A stretch of DNA of 64,000 nucleotides from Dyella_B sp035503745 (GTDB lineage Bacteria > Pseudomonadota > Gammaproteobacteria > Xanthomonadales > Rhodanobacteraceae), in the NCBI RefSeq assembly GCF_035503745.1, contig NZ_DATJTC010000027.1, positions 1 through 64,000 of the forward strand, given 5' to 3'. Below the pieces are notes generated by a model. That model was not told where the DNA came from. It ran no database searches and saw only the letters and a program-made list of their open reading frames with translations. Of the stretch, positions 9,178 through 16,270 are shown piece by piece. The translations under genes were made by a program, and so were the position numbers. Each line of letters opens with the position of its first letter. Position 1 is the first letter of the stretch.

Positions 9178-10107
9178 TTAGTCCAGACGGCGCACCTGCA
9201 CCGCGCAAAGCAGCGCATCCACGCAGGATCGCTCCACGAAACCGGTTTCCTGCGATTGCGCATTGGCCACGCCGCAGGCCACGCCGAGCCGCAGCGCGTG
9301 TTCCAGTGATTGATTCCGTTGCAGCGCAACCGCGATGCCGGCGAGGAAGCAATCGCCCGAGCCGACACTGTTGCGTACCTGGGTCGCCGCAAGGTGCGCA
9401 TGCCAGATGCCACTGTGATCGGCCGCGATCGCGCCCTGTTCGCCCAGCGTTACCACGGGCATCGCGATGCCCTGCGCGCGCAACGCATGCAACGCCTCCT
9501 TGGCTGCGGCAAGGTCGCTGACGGCATGGCCCGTCCATTCGCTGATTTCGTCACGGTTGGGCTTGACCAGAAAAGGATGGGCGCCGACCGCATGCCGCAT
9601 CACCTCACCGCTGGCATCGACCAGGCAACGCTTGCCAAGACGGTTGACGTGCTCGATCAGCTGGGCATACACGGTGGCCGCAAAACCGCGTGGCACGCTG
9701 CCGGAAAGGATCACCAGCCCGCTTTCGTCCACCATCCGGCGAAAGTCGCGCAGCAACGCCTCGCGTTCGCCTTGTCCCAGCAAAGGCCCCTGCCCCAGCA
9801 CTTCGGTGATGCTGCCGCCGGCATCCTGCAGTGCAAGGCAATGACGCAACGAAGCGGCAACCTCCACACCATGAAACCGTACGCCGCGCTCGCTCATGCG
9901 CTGTTGGATCAGGTCGCGATGCGGCGCGTCGGTCAAGCCCACCAGTTGCACGCTTTCGCCCAGCGCGGCGATGGTCTGCGCCACGTGCACGCCTTTGCCG
10001 CCGGGATAGACCTGCTCATCGCGTGCGCGATGCACCTGGCCGGGGATCAGCGCATCGAGATGAATGAATCGATCGATCGCCGTGTTGAACCCGGCAACCG
10101 CGATCAT
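9178..10107 (-). CDS. PfkB-family hexose-phosphate kinase (tagatose-6-P / fructose-1-P kinase type)
   Basis: 309-residue ribokinase-superfamily kinase of the LacC/FruK branch, predicted to phosphorylate a ketohexose phosphate to a bisphosphate. Signature 1 reads YPGGKGVHVAQT near residue 33, with His where most relatives have Asn (GGKGxN). Signature 2 is NSVGSGDCFLAG, whose Asp is the catalytic base and whose form NxVGSGD is LacC-like. The ATG at 10107 overlaps the stop of the upstream kinase by ATGA, implying translational coupling; the longer upstream frame belongs to that overlap. In this operon with an AgaS-like isomerase and a divergent class I aldolase, tagatose-6-phosphate is the most sensible substrate, but fructose-1-phosphate cannot be excluded. 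Confidence 0.82.
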   Translation of the reverse strand: MIAVAGFNTAIDRFIHLDALIPGQVHRARDEQVYPGGKGVHVAQTIAALGESVQLVGLTDAPHRDLIQQRMSERGVRFHGVEVAASLRHCLALQDAGGSITEVLGQGPLLGQGEREALLRDFRRMVDESGLVILSGSVPRGFAATVYAQLIEHVNRLGKRCLVDASGEVMRHAVGAHPFLVKPNRDEISEWTGHAVSDLAAAKEALHALRAQGIAMPVVTLGEQGAIAADHSGIWHAHLAATQVRNSVGSGDCFLAGIAVALQRNQSLEHALRLGVACGVANAQSQETGFVERSCVDALLCAVQVRRLD

Positions 10108-11045
10108 GGCGTACCCGCCACCAGCGCAAGCGCCTCGGCCGCCGTCGCCTGGCTTGCGGTACCGCCGACGCCGCGCGTGGACAAGCTGCCGCACGCGCTG
10201 CCCCAGCGCATGCCATCGGCCAGCGGCATGCCGCGCAGCCATGCATGCAGGAATCCAGCATCGAAGGAATCGCCGGCACCGGTGCTGTCGATCGCATCGA
10301 CGGCATAGGCCGGCACCTCAAGCCACTGGCTCTGATGCAGCGCGCCGCATCCTTCGCGACCGCGCTTGACGATGGTCTGGGTGCGTCCGTTCTGCAGCGA
10401 GGCGAGGGCCTGGCGCACGTCGTCGTGGCCGGTGATGGCCTGCAGTTCCTGCTCGTTGGGCAGAAACACATCGACGTGGCGCAAGACCTCGAGCAAGTCG
10501 CCTTCCCATCCCTGTGCGGGATCGAAACCCGGATCGAGCGATGTCGTCAGTCCCGCTGCCGCGGCGCGCGCGAACAACTCGTGGCACCCCGGGCGCAGCG
10601 CTTTTTGCAGATAGTAGGAAGATACGTGCAAATGATCGGCGCTCGCCAACCACTCGTCCTTGATGTCCTGCGCGCGCAGTTGCGCTATGGCACCGGCAAA
10701 CGTCACCAGCGCCCGATCCTGCGGCGTGGACAGCGATGCGGTCACGCCTGTACGCAGGCTGCTGTCCGGGCGCAGGGTGCCCACGTCGATGCCCGCTTCG
10801 CGCAACGCCTGCAGGCAGAACATGCCCGAGGCGTCCACGCCGAGCAGGCCATGAAACGCTACCGGGTTGCCCAACCGCGCAAGCCCCATCGCGCAGATCA
10901 TCGAGGAGCTGCCTGGCGTCATGACGAAATCCTCGGCCAACACTTCCTTGCCCGGCATCGGCAAGGCGTGACAGCCCTTGAAGACGAAATCGACATTGAT
11001 CTCGCCCACGATCAGGATGCGCGGCGTGCGCCCGTGCGAGGTCAT
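10104..11045 (-). CDS. PfkB/ribokinase-family sugar kinase
   Basis: 313-residue carbohydrate kinase distinct from its downstream neighbour. The N-terminus ILIVGEINVDFVF is the ribokinase-type first strand. The substrate-side motif is the variant MTPGSSSMICAMGLARLG, and the C-terminal signature DSTGAGDSFDAGF has the catalytic Asp. ATGA overlaps occur at both ends: its start overlaps the SIS gene's stop (11042-11045) and its stop overlaps the next kinase's start. Placed first among the kinases, it could make the 6-phosphate of the imported sugar or amino sugar, replacing a PTS. The exact substrate is not visible in the sequence. Confidence 0.8.
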   Translation of the reverse strand: MTSHGRTPRILIVGEINVDFVFKGCHALPMPGKEVLAEDFVMTPGSSSMICAMGLARLGNPVAFHGLLGVDASGMFCLQALREAGIDVGTLRPDSSLRTGVTASLSTPQDRALVTFAGAIAQLRAQDIKDEWLASADHLHVSSYYLQKALRPGCHELFARAAAAGLTTSLDPGFDPAQGWEGDLLEVLRHVDVFLPNEQELQAITGHDDVRQALASLQNGRTQTIVKRGREGCGALHQSQWLEVPAYAVDAIDSTGAGDSFDAGFLHAWLRGMPLADGMRWGSACGSLSTRGVGGTASQATAAEALALVAGTP

Positions 11046-12244
11046 TTTGCCGCTCCGTGGATGGCGAAGTCTTCGACCACGCGCGTCAGCACGCCCGCCG
11101 AAGGTGCGTCGGGGCGGCCGCTCAACGCCAGGCAGCGAAACAGCGCCAGCAGTTGCGCCACCACGACACCGGCCAGCAGCGCGGGGATCTCGGTATCGGC
11201 ATCCAACACCGATGGCGCGATGCGGATATCCGCTGCGGCCAGCACATCGTCGGGCACCTCGTCGCCCACCACGATTTTGGCCATGCCCAACTGCTTGCGC
11301 GACAGCTCGCGCAGCACGTCGTATTCGTAGGCGCGAATCGACGGATCGGGAGCAAGCATCGCCACGATCACCGTGGACGGCTGGATGAACGACATCGGCC
11401 CATGCCGCAGGCCGAGAAACGTTTCGGCCATCGTCACGACTTTGCCGCCGGTCATCTCCAGCATTTTCAGCGCGCCTTCGCGTGCCGCGCCGAAAGCCGC
11501 GCCACTGCCCAGGTACACCACCGAGTCGACATCGCGTTGCGCCAGTTCCGCCAACACGTCGGCGTGCGTATCCAATACATGCTGCGTGCCGGATGCGGCG
11601 CGCCGTATGTCCTGGGCGGTCAACGCCGCGTGCGTGCCCTCGAGCAAGCCCGCGCCGCCCAACAGCAGATTGGTGAAGCTGCTGGTCATGACCAGGCTGC
11701 GATCGTTGGTGCGCTCGTCCAGTACCAGTACGGTAACGCGCGGATCGTCCCGGTAAAGCGTGGCCAGCTTGCCTTGCGCATTGCAGGTGATCACCAGGTG
11801 CCGCCACGCCGGCGCGTGCTGCAGCAAGTGGTTCAGCACGCCGGCACTTTCCGGACTGTCGCCCGAGCGCGCCAGCGAGATCAGCAGGCCCGGCCCGCGT
11901 GGCAGTACGCTGGACGCATGCGTCAGCAAGGTGCCGGCGGGGATGGCCTGCACCGGTACGCCAAGGCCTGCTTGCAGCAGGGGCGCCAGGGTCTGGCCGA
12001 TGTACATCGAGCTGCCCGAGCCGGTCAGCGCCACGTGGCCGGGCCGCGCACCGAGCGCTTTGGCCAGCAGCGCCTGCGCCGCGGTGCCGCGCAACAAATC
12101 GAAAGTGTCCTGCCAGGTGGCCGGTTGCTGCAGAATTTCCCGCAGGGTGTCTGCATAACCGGCGTCCCGCTGGGCCTGCACGGGCATGTCGTGGAGCGCG
12201 CTCAGCATCGATCCATCTTTCGTTTTCTTTTGAAGTATTGACAT
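11042..12244 (-). CDS. agaS: AgaS-like SIS-domain sugar-phosphate isomerase/deaminase
   Basis: About 400 residues with two SIS folds in GlmS-like arrangement. First SIS: VALTGSGSSMYIGQ and ISLARSGDSPES, the latter the classic phosphosugar-binding SRSGDS-type loop. Second SIS: VVYLGSGAAFGAAREGALKMLEMT and FLGLRHGPMSF. The layout and length fit AgaS, which converts galactosamine-6-phosphate to tagatose-6-phosphate plus ammonia, rather than GlmS, since the glutaminase half is missing. I start at ATG 12244, with GAG upstream; ATG 12208 (GGA upstream) is a real alternative and 12274 is less likely. It heads the minus-strand operon and is divergent from the aldolase. Its stop overlaps the next gene by ATGA. 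Confidence 0.8.
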   Translation of the reverse strand: MSILQKKTKDGSMLSALHDMPVQAQRDAGYADTLREILQQPATWQDTFDLLRGTAAQALLAKALGARPGHVALTGSGSSMYIGQTLAPLLQAGLGVPVQAIPAGTLLTHASSVLPRGPGLLISLARSGDSPESAGVLNHLLQHAPAWRHLVITCNAQGKLATLYRDDPRVTVLVLDERTNDRSLVMTSSFTNLLLGGAGLLEGTHAALTAQDIRRAASGTQHVLDTHADVLAELAQRDVDSVVYLGSGAAFGAAREGALKMLEMTGGKVVTMAETFLGLRHGPMSFIQPSTVIVAMLAPDPSIRAYEYDVLRELSRKQLGMAKIVVGDEVPDDVLAAADIRIAPSVLDADTEIPALLAGVVVAQLLALFRCLALSGRPDAPSAGVLTRVVEDFAIHGAAK

Positions 12245-12348
12245 TTTGCTCAATTCGAACGAATGTGAAACCATCCGATGACGCTCTCAGAGTATTCGAA
12301 ATGAAAGATCACTTACAACACCTTTCGAAAGCTTCCGAAAAGTTTTCG
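12217..12348. promoter_or_regulatory. Cluster of CTTTC/GAAAG dyads, candidate DeoR-family operators
   Basis: The divergent control region and the first codons of both genes hold repeated TTTCG/CGAAA elements: CTTTCGTTTTC at 12217-12227, the dyad ATTCG-AA-CGAAT at 12253-12264, TTCGAA at 12295-12300, the perfect 10-bp palindrome CTTTCGAAAG at 12322-12331, then CTTCCGAAAAG at 12332-12342 and TTTTCG at 12343-12348. CTTTC pentamers are characteristic of operators bound by AgaR and related DeoR-family repressors. The regulator encoded at 14678 is the obvious candidate to bind here. Operator function is inferred. Confidence 0.55.
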
Positions 12349-13218
12349 CAGCTGTCTCTCTCGCACGGCAAGCGCACCCGCCTTTGGCGCCTGATGTACG
12401 GGTATGGCCCGCGCAACGGCAGCCTGCTGGTGTTGCCGCTGGACCAGGGCCTGGAACACGGCCCGAGCGATTTCTTTCCCAACCCGCCGGCGATCGATCC
12501 GGAGTATCAGTTCCGGCTGGCCGTGGAGGGTCGGTTCTCCGCCATTGCGCTGGGGGTGGGGCTGGCCGAAAAGTACATGGGCCAATGGTGCGGACAAGTG
12601 CCGCTGATCCTCAAGCTCAACGGCAAAACCAACATTCCCAGCGATGCGGAGGCCACCTCGCCGCTGTTCGCCTCGGTGGAAGACGCGGTGCGGCTGGGTG
12701 CCGACGCGGTCGGCTACACCATGTATGTCGGCTCGCCGCGCCAGCACGACGAATTCCGCCAGTTCGAAAAGGTGCGCCAGGACTGCGAGCGCCTGGGCAT
12801 GCCGCTGGTGCTTTGGTCCTACCCGCGCGGCGCGGCCATCGACGCCAAGGGCGGCAAAGGCAGCCTGTACGCGCAAGATTACGCCGCGCGCGTGGCGCTG
12901 GAGCTGGGTGCGGACATCGTCAAACTGCACGAGCCGGACGACAGCCGCGGCAACGTCCCGGCGCCGTACCAGCCATTGCAGGAAGATGCGTCCGCCCGCA
13001 CCCAGCGCGTGGTGCGCTCGGCGGGACGCACGATGGTGCTGTTTTCCGGCGGCGAAAAGAACGACGACGACGCGGCGGTGCTGCGCAAGGTCGAGTTCTA
13101 CATGGCTTGCGGCGCGAACGGCGTGATGTTCGGCCGCAACATGTGGCTGCGGCCGCTCGACCAGGCCATTGCGCTGGTGCAGCAGGTGCATCAGATCATG
13201 GCCAGGCATCCGCGCTGA
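12301..13218 (+). CDS. fbaB: Class I (Schiff-base) fructose/tagatose-bisphosphate aldolase, FbaB/DhnA type
   Basis: 305-residue TIM-barrel aldolase. The N-terminal LVLPLDQGLEHG (about 43-54) is the hallmark of FbaB/DhnA-type class I aldolases. The Schiff-base lysine is probably K208 in ADIVKLHEPDD, and VLFSGGEKNDDD with NGVMFGRNMW forms the phosphate-binding end of the barrel. It should cleave a ketose 1,6-bisphosphate into DHAP and glyceraldehyde-3-phosphate, closing the pathway begun by the divergent operon. The ATG at 12301 has AGAG 8 bases upstream. A perfect CTTTCGAAAG palindrome lies inside codons 8-11. Class I aldolases of this family tolerate tagatose stereochemistry better than class II, which suits the context. 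Confidence 0.88.
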   Translation: MKDHLQHLSKASEKFSQLSLSHGKRTRLWRLMYGYGPRNGSLLVLPLDQGLEHGPSDFFPNPPAIDPEYQFRLAVEGRFSAIALGVGLAEKYMGQWCGQVPLILKLNGKTNIPSDAEATSPLFASVEDAVRLGADAVGYTMYVGSPRQHDEFRQFEKVRQDCERLGMPLVLWSYPRGAAIDAKGGKGSLYAQDYAARVALELGADIVKLHEPDDSRGNVPAPYQPLQEDASARTQRVVRSAGRTMVLFSGGEKNDDDAAVLRKVEFYMACGANGVMFGRNMWLRPLDQAIALVQQVHQIMARHPR

Positions 13219-13416
13219 AAGGGCACTGGCGGCGCGCGTTCTCTGTCAGGCCCACTTGCCCGGCGAGTGTCCCCGCGGGCCTGTCTACACGGTTTGCGTG
13301 GCCCGCGCCGGGGAGCGCGCCAGCGCATTGGCGCCGCATCGGGCGCTTCACCCGCGACGTGCCTGGACCGACACTAGCGCAGAGTTTCCAGTCCGCCCTT
13401 GGGAAATACTTCGGCG

Positions 13417-14685
13417 ATGACGCATAACATCCGCAAACCGCAAACCGCCCGGCCCGCGCCCTGGTCGTTCCGCCAGCAAACGCGCGGCGGCTGCTTCTGC
13501 TGCGCGCCGCCGCACGGCGCGGGCACCATCCAGGCCGGCGGCAAGAACCCGCTGCAGACGGCTCCCGACCAGGGCAAGGCCAGCTTGCCGCTGGAGGATT
13601 TCAAACCGCGCAGCATGCTGCGCGTTCCCAAAACCCGCATCGAGCAGCCGCGCTTTCCGGTGATCGACGCGCATACCCATCTGACATGGTCGAGCAAGGT
13701 CCGCAACGGTGTCTCGGTGGGCGAGGACATGGTCGTGTTCGCCAGGCCCCAAGACCTGCTGCCGGTGATGGACCGCAAGGGCGTGCGCACGCTGGTCAAT
13801 CTCACCGGCGGCGTGGGTGCGGGCCTGGAGCAGACCATCGGCCTGTTCGACCAGGCCGCGCCGGGGCGCTTCATCACCCTTACCGAGCCTTCCTACGCGT
13901 ACTTTCCCGAGCCGGACTATCCGCAGCGCCAGGCCGATGCCATCGACCATGCCCACCGGGTGGGCGCGCGCGGCCTGAAATTGCTCAAAACGCTGGGCCT
14001 GTATCTGCGCGAGCAGATCGACAGCGGCCCGCTGGTGGCGGTGGACGACCGGCGTTTCGACCCGATGTGGGAAGCCTGCGCCGCGCATGGCATGCCGGTA
14101 TTCCTGCACGTTTCCGATCCGGAGGCGTTCTTCCTGCCCACCGACGAATACAACGAGCGTTACGAGGAACTGGCCAGGCATCCGGACTGGTCGTTCTACG
14201 GCCCCGAATTTCCCAGCAACGAAGCGATCCTGGCCGCGCGCGACCGCCTGATCGCCCGCCACCCCCGGACCACCTTCGCCCTGATGCACGTGGGCAACTG
14301 GGCGGAAAACCTCCAGGCCGTGGCCGATACCCTGGACCGCTTTCCCAATACCCTGGTCGACATCAGCGCCCGCATCGGCGAGCTGGGGCGCCAGCCGCGC
14401 GCGGCCAGGCGCTTTTTCGACCGCTACCAGGACCGGATCCTGTTCGGCACCGACGCGGTGCCCTCGCCCTATGGCGACGACGTACCCCAGCAGCTGTTCG
14501 GCGACGAGCTGTACGAGATCTACTACCGCTTCCTGGAGACCGAGGACGAATACTTCGACTACGCCCCGGCCCCGGTGCCGCCCCAGGGGCGCTGGTCGAT
14601 CTACGGACTGGGCCTAACAGACAGCATTCTGCGCAAGATATACCATGACAACGCCGCCCGACTGCTAAGCATCCGCCATGAATGA
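13417..14685 (+). CDS. Amidohydrolase-superfamily protein (amidohydrolase 2-like) in the sugar locus
   Basis: 422 residues. A metal-dependent TIM-barrel hydrolase is indicated by VIDAHTHL (about residue 83), a conserved Lys in GLKLLKTL, FLHVSD, LMHVGNW and the barrel-end FGTDA. These match amidohydrolase family 2 (COG2159-type), not NagA deacetylases. The first about 75 residues are unlike the core and contain a Cys-rich GGCFCCAPP stretch. The chosen ATG at 13417 has a weak ribosome site; a TTG at 13399 is possible. It overlaps the regulator gene by 8 bases, so both are probably one transcript with the aldolase. Function is open: a lactonase or decarboxylase on an oxidised galacto-sugar, or an amidase, would fit. 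Confidence 0.75.
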   Translation: MTHNIRKPQTARPAPWSFRQQTRGGCFCCAPPHGAGTIQAGGKNPLQTAPDQGKASLPLEDFKPRSMLRVPKTRIEQPRFPVIDAHTHLTWSSKVRNGVSVGEDMVVFARPQDLLPVMDRKGVRTLVNLTGGVGAGLEQTIGLFDQAAPGRFITLTEPSYAYFPEPDYPQRQADAIDHAHRVGARGLKLLKTLGLYLREQIDSGPLVAVDDRRFDPMWEACAAHGMPVFLHVSDPEAFFLPTDEYNERYEELARHPDWSFYGPEFPSNEAILAARDRLIARHPRTTFALMHVGNWAENLQAVADTLDRFPNTLVDISARIGELGRQPRAARRFFDRYQDRILFGTDAVPSPYGDDVPQQLFGDELYEIYYRFLETEDEYFDYAPAPVPPQGRWSIYGLGLTDSILRKIYHDNAARLLSIRHE

Positions 14686-15484
14686 AGCCCGCGCCTCCGC
14701 CCCCTCCCAGCGCCTGTTGGTCGAGGAGCGTCGACGCCTGATCGTCGAATACGTCGAGTGCAACGGCCGCGCCACCGTCGAAGAGCTGGCGGCGCGCTTT
14801 GGCACCTCCTCGGTCACCATTCGCAACGATCTGGAAACGCTGGCGCGCAATGCCGCGATCGCACGTTCGCACGGCGGCGCGCTGCCGGTCACGCAGGCCA
14901 CCGCCAACGACATTCCGCTGAACATCAAGGAGACGCGCTCGCACGCGCAGAAAGTGCGCATCGGGCACGCCGCCGCCAAGATGATCCGCGAAGGCGAAAC
15001 CATCATCCTCGACTCCGGCTCCACCACGGTGGAGATCGCGCGCCAGATCCGGCAGATGAAATTCGAATCGCTGACCGTAGTGACCAACGCGCTCAACATT
15101 GCACTGGAATTATCGACGCTGCCGCACGTGCGCGTGATGATGCTCGGCGGCATGCTGCGCCATACCTCCTATTCGCTGGTGGGGCCCGATGCGGAGCAGG
15201 CGCTGTCGCGCATTTCCGCCGATCGCCTGTTCCTGGGCGTCGATGGCCTGGATCCGGTGGTGGGCGTGACCACGCCCGATCCGCTGGAAGCCTCGCTCAA
15301 TGCGCTGATGATCCGCGTCTCGCGCGAAACCGTCGCGGTGTTCGACGCGAGCAAGCTCGGCCAGCGCAGTCTCTCGGTCATTACACCGGTGCAAACGCTC
15401 AACACCGTGATCACCGACAGCAGTGCCGCGCCGGAGATGGTGGAAGCGCTGCAGGAAGCGGGCGTGCAGGTGATGCTGGTCTAG
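14678..15484 (+). CDS. DeoR-family transcriptional repressor (AgaR/GlpR-like)
   Basis: 268 residues. The N-terminal winged helix-turn-helix reads ATVEELAARFGTSSVTIRNDLETL (residues about 32-55), followed by the DeoR-typical SHGGAL. The C-terminal sugar-phosphate sensor domain has ILDSGSTTVEIA, VVTNALNIALEL, LGGMLR and FLGVDGLD, all canonical. DeoR regulators of this kind respond to phosphorylated sugars, here plausibly a tagatose or galactosamine phosphate. The start ATG overlaps the amidohydrolase end by 8 bases. Its stop shares the palindrome CTAG with the convergent methyltransferase stop. It probably represses both arms of the locus through the CTTTC/GAAAG cluster near 12217-12348. Confidence 0.9.
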   Translation: MNEARASAPSQRLLVEERRRLIVEYVECNGRATVEELAARFGTSSVTIRNDLETLARNAAIARSHGGALPVTQATANDIPLNIKETRSHAQKVRIGHAAAKMIREGETIILDSGSTTVEIARQIRQMKFESLTVVTNALNIALELSTLPHVRVMMLGGMLRHTSYSLVGPDAEQALSRISADRLFLGVDGLDPVVGVTTPDPLEASLNALMIRVSRETVAVFDASKLGQRSLSVITPVQTLNTVITDSSAAPEMVEALQEAGVQVMLV

Positions 15485-16110
15485 CGGGCCGACGTCCGGC
15501 CGCTCTTGTAGAGCTGCGCACGCTCCAGCGCGGCGATGTGCCGTTCCAGCCGCGGCCCAAGATAGCAATGCGATCCGCACGGCAGTAGCCCCACGTCGCC
15601 GAACGCGCGCAGATACCACGATGGCGAACGCAAATAGAGATCCTGGTGATCGCCATCCACGTCGTCGCGGTTGGTGAACACCTCCAGAAACGCCACGCCT
15701 TCGAGCATGTCGCCGATGCCAGCCATGCCCGCGCGCAGCTCGGCCGGGCGCAGGTAATGCAGCACGTCGGTGCACACGATCAGATCGAACCGCGTATCGA
15801 AGCGCAACTGCGCCAGCTGACCGAAACGCGCAAGGCCGATGTTGCGGCTGCGCCCAAAACGCCGCACCACATATTCGCTGGAATCCAGGCCCCGATAATG
15901 CACGCCCGGCCGCAACGCGCGCAGCGGTGCGCGCCATACGCCTTCGCCGCAGCCGACGTCGAGCACATTACGGATCGGCCGTCCCAGGTAATACTCCGCC
16001 TGCGCCACCGCCATCGCCACTTTGCGCTTGAGCACGGCCGCCGAGGTCACGGCGTGGCTGGGGTTTCGGTACCACTTGTCGAAGTACGCCTGGTCGTAAG
16101 TTTTGCGCAT
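15481..16110 (-). CDS. Class I SAM-dependent methyltransferase
   Basis: 209 residues with a Rossmann methyltransferase core: motif I VLDVGCGEGVWRAPL (about 49-63), an acidic end of strand 2 in YRGLDSSEYVV, and motif IV-like IVCTDVLHYL. The N-terminal MRKTYDQAYFDKWYR is typical of small unassigned methyltransferases of the Methyltransf_11/25 type. The acceptor cannot be read from sequence. The ATG at 16110 has GGAG 7 bases upstream. The gene is convergent with the DeoR regulator, sharing the four bases CTAG as stops on both strands, and divergent from the DUF1800 gene. Confidence 0.85.
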   Translation of the reverse strand: MRKTYDQAYFDKWYRNPSHAVTSAAVLKRKVAMAVAQAEYYLGRPIRNVLDVGCGEGVWRAPLRALRPGVHYRGLDSSEYVVRRFGRSRNIGLARFGQLAQLRFDTRFDLIVCTDVLHYLRPAELRAGMAGIGDMLEGVAFLEVFTNRDDVDGDHQDLYLRSPSWYLRAFGDVGLLPCGSHCYLGPRLERHIAALERAQLYKSGRTSAR

Positions 16111-16184
16111 GCTTGGACTCCGCTGGGCCCTGCATGGTAACCCTGTCTTAACTCCTTGACCGGAATTTTGTGAATCACGGCGGA

Positions 16185-16212
16185 ATATTCGCGTTTTCTG
16201 AAGATATTCGCG
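16185..16212. promoter_or_regulatory. Direct 9-bp repeat in the divergent region
   Basis: ATATTCGCG occurs at 16185-16193 and again at 16204-16212, 19 bases apart, between the methyltransferase and the DUF1800 gene. Same-face spacing of nearly two turns suggests a tandem activator or repressor site. Nothing else identifies the binder. Confidence 0.3.
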
Positions 16213-16270
16213 TCAGCCTCTTACGCACCCGCACGTTGAGGCGATAAGACACACAAAAGGGGCGTGTTCC

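Noticed and set aside
5373..9181. Long plus-strand frames opposite the two glycosidase genes
   Set aside because: Antisense shadows; low-complexity Arg/His-rich translations, while the minus strand has clear catalytic motifs.
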